The translations under genes and the position numbers were made by a program. From contig JBBPYA010000235.1 in NCBI GenBank assembly GCA_038200385.1, positions 1 to 18,268 on the forward strand: 18,268 bases of DNA, given 5' to 3'. Origin of the DNA: JBBPYA01 sp038200385 (GTDB lineage: Bacteria > Actinomycetota > Actinomycetes > Mycobacteriales > Geodermatophilaceae). Below, one piece after another: positions 15,110 to 18,268 of this stretch (position 1 is the stretch's first letter; every line of letters begins with the position of its first letter). The notes beneath the pieces are model-generated. The model did not search any database. It was given only the letters and a program-made list of their open reading frames with translations, and was not told where the DNA came from.

Positions 15110-16882
15110 TCACCAGCCGGCCTTGTCCTGCGCCGCGGCGGCGAGCAGCTCCTGGGCGTGCAACCGGCCGTGCACGCTGCGATCCTGACCCGCCAGCATC
15201 CGGGCCAGCTCGGCCGGCCGATCCGGGTCGGGCAGCCGGCGTACGACGGCACCGCCCTGCGCGCCCGTGCCCTCCACCACCAGATGGGTGTCCGCGAATG
15301 CGGCCACCTGGGCCAGGTGGGTCACGACCACGACCTGGTGGTGTACGGCGAGCCGGGCGAGCCGGCGGCCCACCTCCACCGCGGCGCGACCACCGACGCC
15401 GGCGTCCACCTCGTCGAAGACCAGCAGCGGGACCGGGTCGGCTCCAGCGAGGACGACCTCCAGGGCCAGCATCAGCCGGGACAGCTCACCGCCGGACGCG
15501 CCGCGGCCCAGCGGCAGGAGGGGCGCGTCGGCGTGCGCGGCCAACAGGAACTCCACGTCGTCGGTCCCGTCCGGGCCGGCGCCGCACTCGACGCCGTCGA
15601 CGCTCAGCACCGGCTGACCGGCGAGGGCGGGTCGCGGGCGCACCGCCGCGCGCACCGTGGCCTGGGGCATTGCCAGCCCGGCCAGCTCGGCGGCCACGGC
15701 GCCGGACAGCCCGTCGGCGGTCGCTCGACGGTTCGTCGACAGCGCCGCAGCCGCAGTAGCCGCCGCGACGGCCCCGGCGTCGCGACGCTCGGTGAGCGCC
15801 AGCAGCGCCTGCTCGGAGGTGTCCATGTCCAGCAGGCGCCGGCCGGCCGAATCGGCCCAGGCGAGCACGTCGTCGACGGACTCGCCGTACCGGCGCTGCA
15901 CCGCCTGCAGGGCGGCCAGCCGTTCGTTGACCGCCTCCAGCCGGGCCGGGTCGGACTCCGCCCGGGCTTCGTAGGAGGCGAGGTCGGCGGCGACGTCGGC
16001 CAGCAGGTAGCCGGCCTCGGCGAGCCGGGCCGCGAGGTCGGTCAGCCGCGGGTCGTGCTCGGCCGCCGCGGTCAGCGCCCGTTGGGCCGCGCCGATGAGA
16101 CCCGCTGCATCGAGGCCGTCGTCACCGGGGTCCCCGGCGAGGGCCTCGTGGGCGGTGCGCGCACCGGTCTGGAGCAGGTCCGCATGCTGCAGCCGGGATG
16201 CCTCGGCCCGGAGCTGCACATCCTCGCTGGGCTGCGGATCCAGTGCCTCGATGACGGCCAGGCCGTGCCGGAGCAGCTCGGCCTGCTCGGCCAGTTCCCG
16301 GGCCCGCCCGGTCCGGTCGGCCAGCGCGCGCTCGGCCTCCCGCCAGCTCCGGTACGCCACGGCGTAGTCCACTAGGTGCTGTGCGAGATCGGGTCCGGCG
16401 TAGCGGTCCAGGGCGGCCCGCTGCTCGGCCGGGCGGAGCAGGCGCAACTGATCGGACTGCCCGTGCACCGCCAGTGCGTCGGCGGACAGCTCCCCGAGCA
16501 GACCCAGCGGCACCCCCCGCCCGCCGAGATGGGCGCGGGACCGTCCGTCGGCGCCGAGACTGCGGGCCACGAGCAGGGTGCCGTCCTCGTCCGCCTCCGC
16601 GCCGGCGGCGATCGCGCGCTCCAGGGATTCGCCGGGCGGTAGCCGCAGCCGACCCTCCAGCAGCGCGCGGGCCGCGCCGCTACGAACCCGGTTGCTGTCG
16701 CCACGGCCGCCGAAGAGCAACTGCAGCCCGGTGACGACCATCGTCTTGCCGGCCCCGGTCTCCCCCGTGACCGCGGTGAGCCCGGCCCCGAACTCGACGG
16801 TGGCCTCCCGGATCGCGCCGAGGTCCCGGATGCGCAGTTCCTCCAGGCCTGGACGCGTCGGATCCGGCGTCAGCGGCGCCAC
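15110..16882 (-). CDS. recN: DNA repair protein RecN
   Basis: RecN is an SMC-like ATPase that acts early in repair of double-strand breaks with RecA. The product is 590 aa, a typical length. N-terminal half-site: LEELRIRDLGAI then Walker A GETGAGKT at 40-47. Then comes the family motif VHGQSDQLRLLRP at 139-151, a central alpha-helical Ala/Leu/Arg-rich coiled coil at about 155-400, the ABC signature ASGGELSR at 462-469, Walker B LLVFDE at 486-491 with DAGVGG, and the switch histidine H522 in THLAQVAAFAD. No start codon exists between the first conserved residues and the GTG at 16882, so that GTG is chosen; it overlaps nadK by 13 nt and has CAGGG upstream. The frame is open across nadK, but that extension is out-of-frame nadK sequence. 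In many bacteria recN is SOS-induced; no LexA box can be placed here. Confidence 0.97.
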   Translation of the reverse strand: MAPLTPDPTRPGLEELRIRDLGAIREATVEFGAGLTAVTGETGAGKTMVVTGLQLLFGGRGDSNRVRSGAARALLEGRLRLPPGESLERAIAAGAEADEDGTLLVARSLGADGRSRAHLGGRGVPLGLLGELSADALAVHGQSDQLRLLRPAEQRAALDRYAGPDLAQHLVDYAVAYRSWREAERALADRTGRARELAEQAELLRHGLAVIEALDPQPSEDVQLRAEASRLQHADLLQTGARTAHEALAGDPGDDGLDAAGLIGAAQRALTAAAEHDPRLTDLAARLAEAGYLLADVAADLASYEARAESDPARLEAVNERLAALQAVQRRYGESVDDVLAWADSAGRRLLDMDTSEQALLALTERRDAGAVAAATAAAALSTNRRATADGLSGAVAAELAGLAMPQATVRAAVRPRPALAGQPVLSVDGVECGAGPDGTDDVEFLLAAHADAPLLPLGRGASGGELSRLMLALEVVLAGADPVPLLVFDEVDAGVGGRAAVEVGRRLARLAVHHQVVVVTHLAQVAAFADTHLVVEGTGAQGGAVVRRLPDPDRPAELARMLAGQDRSVHGRLHAQELLAAAAQDKAGW

Positions 16883-17763
16883 TCGCGGAAACCCTGGACC
16901 GGCAGGTGGAACTTGGCGACCAGCCGGTCGCCGAATGTCGTCGGGTGCACCCGGACGACGCGCACCGGCTGGGTGGAGCGGCGGACCGCGACGCGGGCAC
17001 CGGGCGGGACGGCGACCGTCCGCCGGCCGTCGCAGCACAGCACCGCATCGTGCCCGTCGGGGGCGATGCACACGCCGAGCACCGATTCCGGTGAGGTGAC
17101 CAGCGGGCGGCTGAACAGCGCGTGGGCGCTGTTCGGGACCAGCAGCAGCGCCTCCACGTCCGGCCACACGACGGGGCCACCGGCGGAGAACGCGTATGCC
17201 GTGGAGCCGGTGGGGGTCGAGCAGAGCACGCCGTCGCAGCCGAAACTGGTCAGCGGCCGGCCGTCGACCTCGATGACCACCTCGAGCATCCGCTCCCGTG
17301 AGGTCTTCTCCACCGAGGCCTCGTTGAGTGCCCACGCGGTCGCGGTCACGGCACCGTCGACCTCGATGCTGACGTCCAGGGTGAGACGCTCCTCGACCAC
17401 GTAGTCCCGGTCCACGATGTGCCGCACCGTCTCGGCCAGCGCCTCGGGTTCGGTCTCGGCGAGGAACCCCACCCGTCCGAGGTTGACGCCGACCAGGGCG
17501 GCCCCGCAGGCGCGGGCGATCTCGGCGGCCCGCAGGAACGTCCCGTCCCCCCCGAGGACGAGCACGATCTCCGCCCCGTCGCCGGCGCAGCCGTCGTTCG
17601 GGACGACGTGCGCGCCGGGCACGTCCAGGTCGGCAGCCTCTCCGTCCAAGACCCGCACGCTGACACCGGCCCGGGCCAGTTGCCCGGCGACGTCGCGGGC
17701 CAGCGCGACGATGTCGGCCCGGCCGGTGTGGGTCACGAACAGCGCCACCCGATCGGCGCTCAT
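16870..17763 (-). CDS. nadK: NAD kinase
   Basis: NAD kinase phosphorylates NAD to NADP using ATP or polyphosphate in the cytoplasm. The protein of 297 aa has all family motifs: LVLGGDGTFLRAAE with GGDGT at 71-75, GVNLGRVGFLAE at 92-103, LNEASVEK at 146-153, the glycine-rich CSTPTGSTAYAFSAGGP at 181-197, and CDG at 244-246. The start is taken as the ATG at 17763 (MSADRVALFVTHTGR), which matches the usual N-terminus and overlaps the stop of the upstream 27-codon ORF (ATGA); a GTG 9 nt earlier is possible. AAGGA lies about 11 nt before the ATG. nadK between tlyA and recN is the standard actinobacterial order (ppnK in M. tuberculosis). Confidence 0.97.
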   Translation of the reverse strand: MSADRVALFVTHTGRADIVALARDVAGQLARAGVSVRVLDGEAADLDVPGAHVVPNDGCAGDGAEIVLVLGGDGTFLRAAEIARACGAALVGVNLGRVGFLAETEPEALAETVRHIVDRDYVVEERLTLDVSIEVDGAVTATAWALNEASVEKTSRERMLEVVIEVDGRPLTSFGCDGVLCSTPTGSTAYAFSAGGPVVWPDVEALLLVPNSAHALFSRPLVTSPESVLGVCIAPDGHDAVLCCDGRRTVAVPPGARVAVRRSTQPVRVVRVHPTTFGDRLVAKFHLPVQGFREWRR

Positions 17764-17843
17764 GCCCCGCACCGTCCTTCGGCCGGTGACCGCTTCGCGG
17801 GAGGGACATGAATTTTCATGATTCGCTCGCTGCGCTCGCTCAT
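17760..17843 (-). CDS. Possible 27-aa small ORF bridging tlyA and nadK
   Basis: An ATG at 17843 overlaps the tlyA stop (ATGA) and opens a 27-codon frame whose TGA overlaps the nadK ATG in the same way. The product begins MSERSERIMKIHV and ends AEGRCGA. It is basic, has one cysteine and no membrane segment. The first seven codons come entirely from the 7-nt tandem repeat described at 17822-17841. It may be a translated linker that keeps ribosomes coupled from tlyA to nadK, or just an accident of an inserted repeat. I know no function for such a peptide. Confidence 0.3.
   Translation of the reverse strand: MSERSERIMKIHVPPAKRSPAEGRCGA
17807..17820. repeat. AT-rich inverted repeat
   Basis: CATGAATTTTCATG has perfect 6-bp arms (CATGAA/TTCATG) around a TT centre. 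It is conspicuously AT-rich for this window and lies directly beside the GC-rich repeat at 17822-17841. It could be an operator, a small hairpin in the tlyA-nadK mRNA, or the edge of a dispersed repeat unit. Confidence 0.5.
17822..17841. repeat. Dispersed-type intergenic repeat (tandem CGCTCGC)
   Basis: The plus strand carries two copies of CGCTCGC (17824-17830 and 17833-17839) separated by TG, flanked by TT and TC. I recall this kind of sequence recurring in intergenic regions of many actinobacteria, where it yields predicted N-termini reading MSERSERI. Only one copy lies in this window, so its dispersal here is assumed, not shown. Confidence 0.5.
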
Positions 17844-18268
17844 GCCGGGCCCGCTGCCACGGCGGCCGCGACGTGCGCGGGGTCGACGGCTGGGGCGTCC
17901 CGGCGCAGCCACAGGAAGTACTCCACGTTGCCCGCGGGGCCTGGCAGCGGGCTGGCCACCACGCCGGCGGTCCCGAAGCCGTAGTCGCCCGCGCTCATGG
18001 CCACAGACCGTACGGCCTCGGCACGCAGCTGCGCGTCGCGCACCACCCCACCCGCACCCAGTCGGTCCCGGCCGACCTCGAACTGCGGCTTCACCATCGG
18101 CAACAGGTCGCCGTCGGCCCCGGTGCACGCGGCCAACGCGGCCAGCACCAGGCGCAGCGAGATGAAGCTCAGGTCGGCCACGACCAGGCCGCACTCGCCG
18201 CCGATGTCGGTCGCGGCGAGGGATCGCACGTTCGTCCGGTCGACGACGGTGACCCGGTCGTCCACCTG
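17840..18268 (-). CDS. tlyA: TlyA-family rRNA 2'-O-methyltransferase, C-terminal 142 residues
   Basis: The frame runs in from the right edge and ends at 17840. The visible part covers most of an FtsJ-like Rossmann methyltransferase domain: VTVVDRTNVRSL, the motif VVADLSFISLRLVL, MVKPQFEVG with the catalytic-type lysine, GGVVRDAQLRAEAV, and SPLPGPAGNVEYFLWLR near the end. TlyA methylates 16S and 23S rRNA and confers capreomycin sensitivity in mycobacteria; older annotations call it hemolysin. The N-terminal S4 RNA-binding domain and the SAM-binding glycine loop lie outside the window. A GTG at 18265 is not the true start. The position before nadK-recN is the conserved one. Confidence 0.95.
   Translation of the reverse strand, partial: QVDDRVTVVDRTNVRSLAATDIGGECGLVVADLSFISLRLVLAALAACTGADGDLLPMVKPQFEVGRDRLGAGGVVRDAQLRAEAVRSVAMSAGDYGFGTAGVVASPLPGPAGNVEYFLWLRRDAPAVDPAHVAAAVAAGPA

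Noticed and set aside
15110..17809. An apparent 899-residue RecN with a long N-terminal extension
   Set aside because: The extension is nadK read in the wrong frame. RecN begins at the GTG at 16882, giving the normal length.

Overview
The window is very GC-rich and almost fully coding. It looks like the chromosome of a high-GC actinobacterium: GTG and TTG starts are common, stop/start overlaps (ATGA, GTGA) are pervasive, the families are actinobacterial, and the gene order resembles the M. tuberculosis block from tlyA (Rv1694) to scpA (Rv1709). Genus cannot be fixed from sequence alone. No rRNA, tRNA, CRISPR array, transposase, phage gene or integrative element was seen. XerD is the housekeeping recombinase.

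Layout, read along the minus strand from the right edge. tlyA (3' part only), a possible 27-codon ORF built partly from a repeat, nadK and recN (DNA repair) come first. Then steA-steB (cell separation) and a four-gene envelope block follow: a MraY/WecA-like membrane protein, a MurJ-family flippase, a GT4 glycosyltransferase and a large membrane protein with an alkaline-phosphatase-like ectodomain. After these come pyrG (CTP synthase), a Nudix ADP-ribose pyrophosphatase and a possible 46-codon ORF. Nearly all of these genes overlap by 4 nt or are separated by fewer than 70 nt, so they probably form one long operon with internal start points.

A single plus-strand gene, an FAD-dependent ferredoxin-reductase-like enzyme (3430-4641), interrupts this order. 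Divergent from it is a second minus-strand group: ald (alanine dehydrogenase), xerD, parA/soj and scpA (5' part only, running off the left edge). xerD, parA and scpA all act on chromosome resolution, segregation or condensation.

How the genes fit together: the window links chromosome maintenance (recN, xerD, parA, scpA) with cell separation and envelope assembly (steA, steB, the four-gene block) and nucleotide/cofactor supply (nadK, pyrG, Nudix). The least understood part is the four-gene block at 7153-12923. It has the composition of a lipid-linked glycan pathway (carrier-lipid transferase-like protein, glycosyltransferase, flippase, extracytoplasmic phosphoesterase-like protein), but two members look catalytically altered. 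I consider this the best candidate for an undescribed system here. Other points for a second look are the repeat-derived ORF between tlyA and nadK, the G-run in front of the TTG start of pyrG, and candidate (near-)leaderless promoters at parA and steA.
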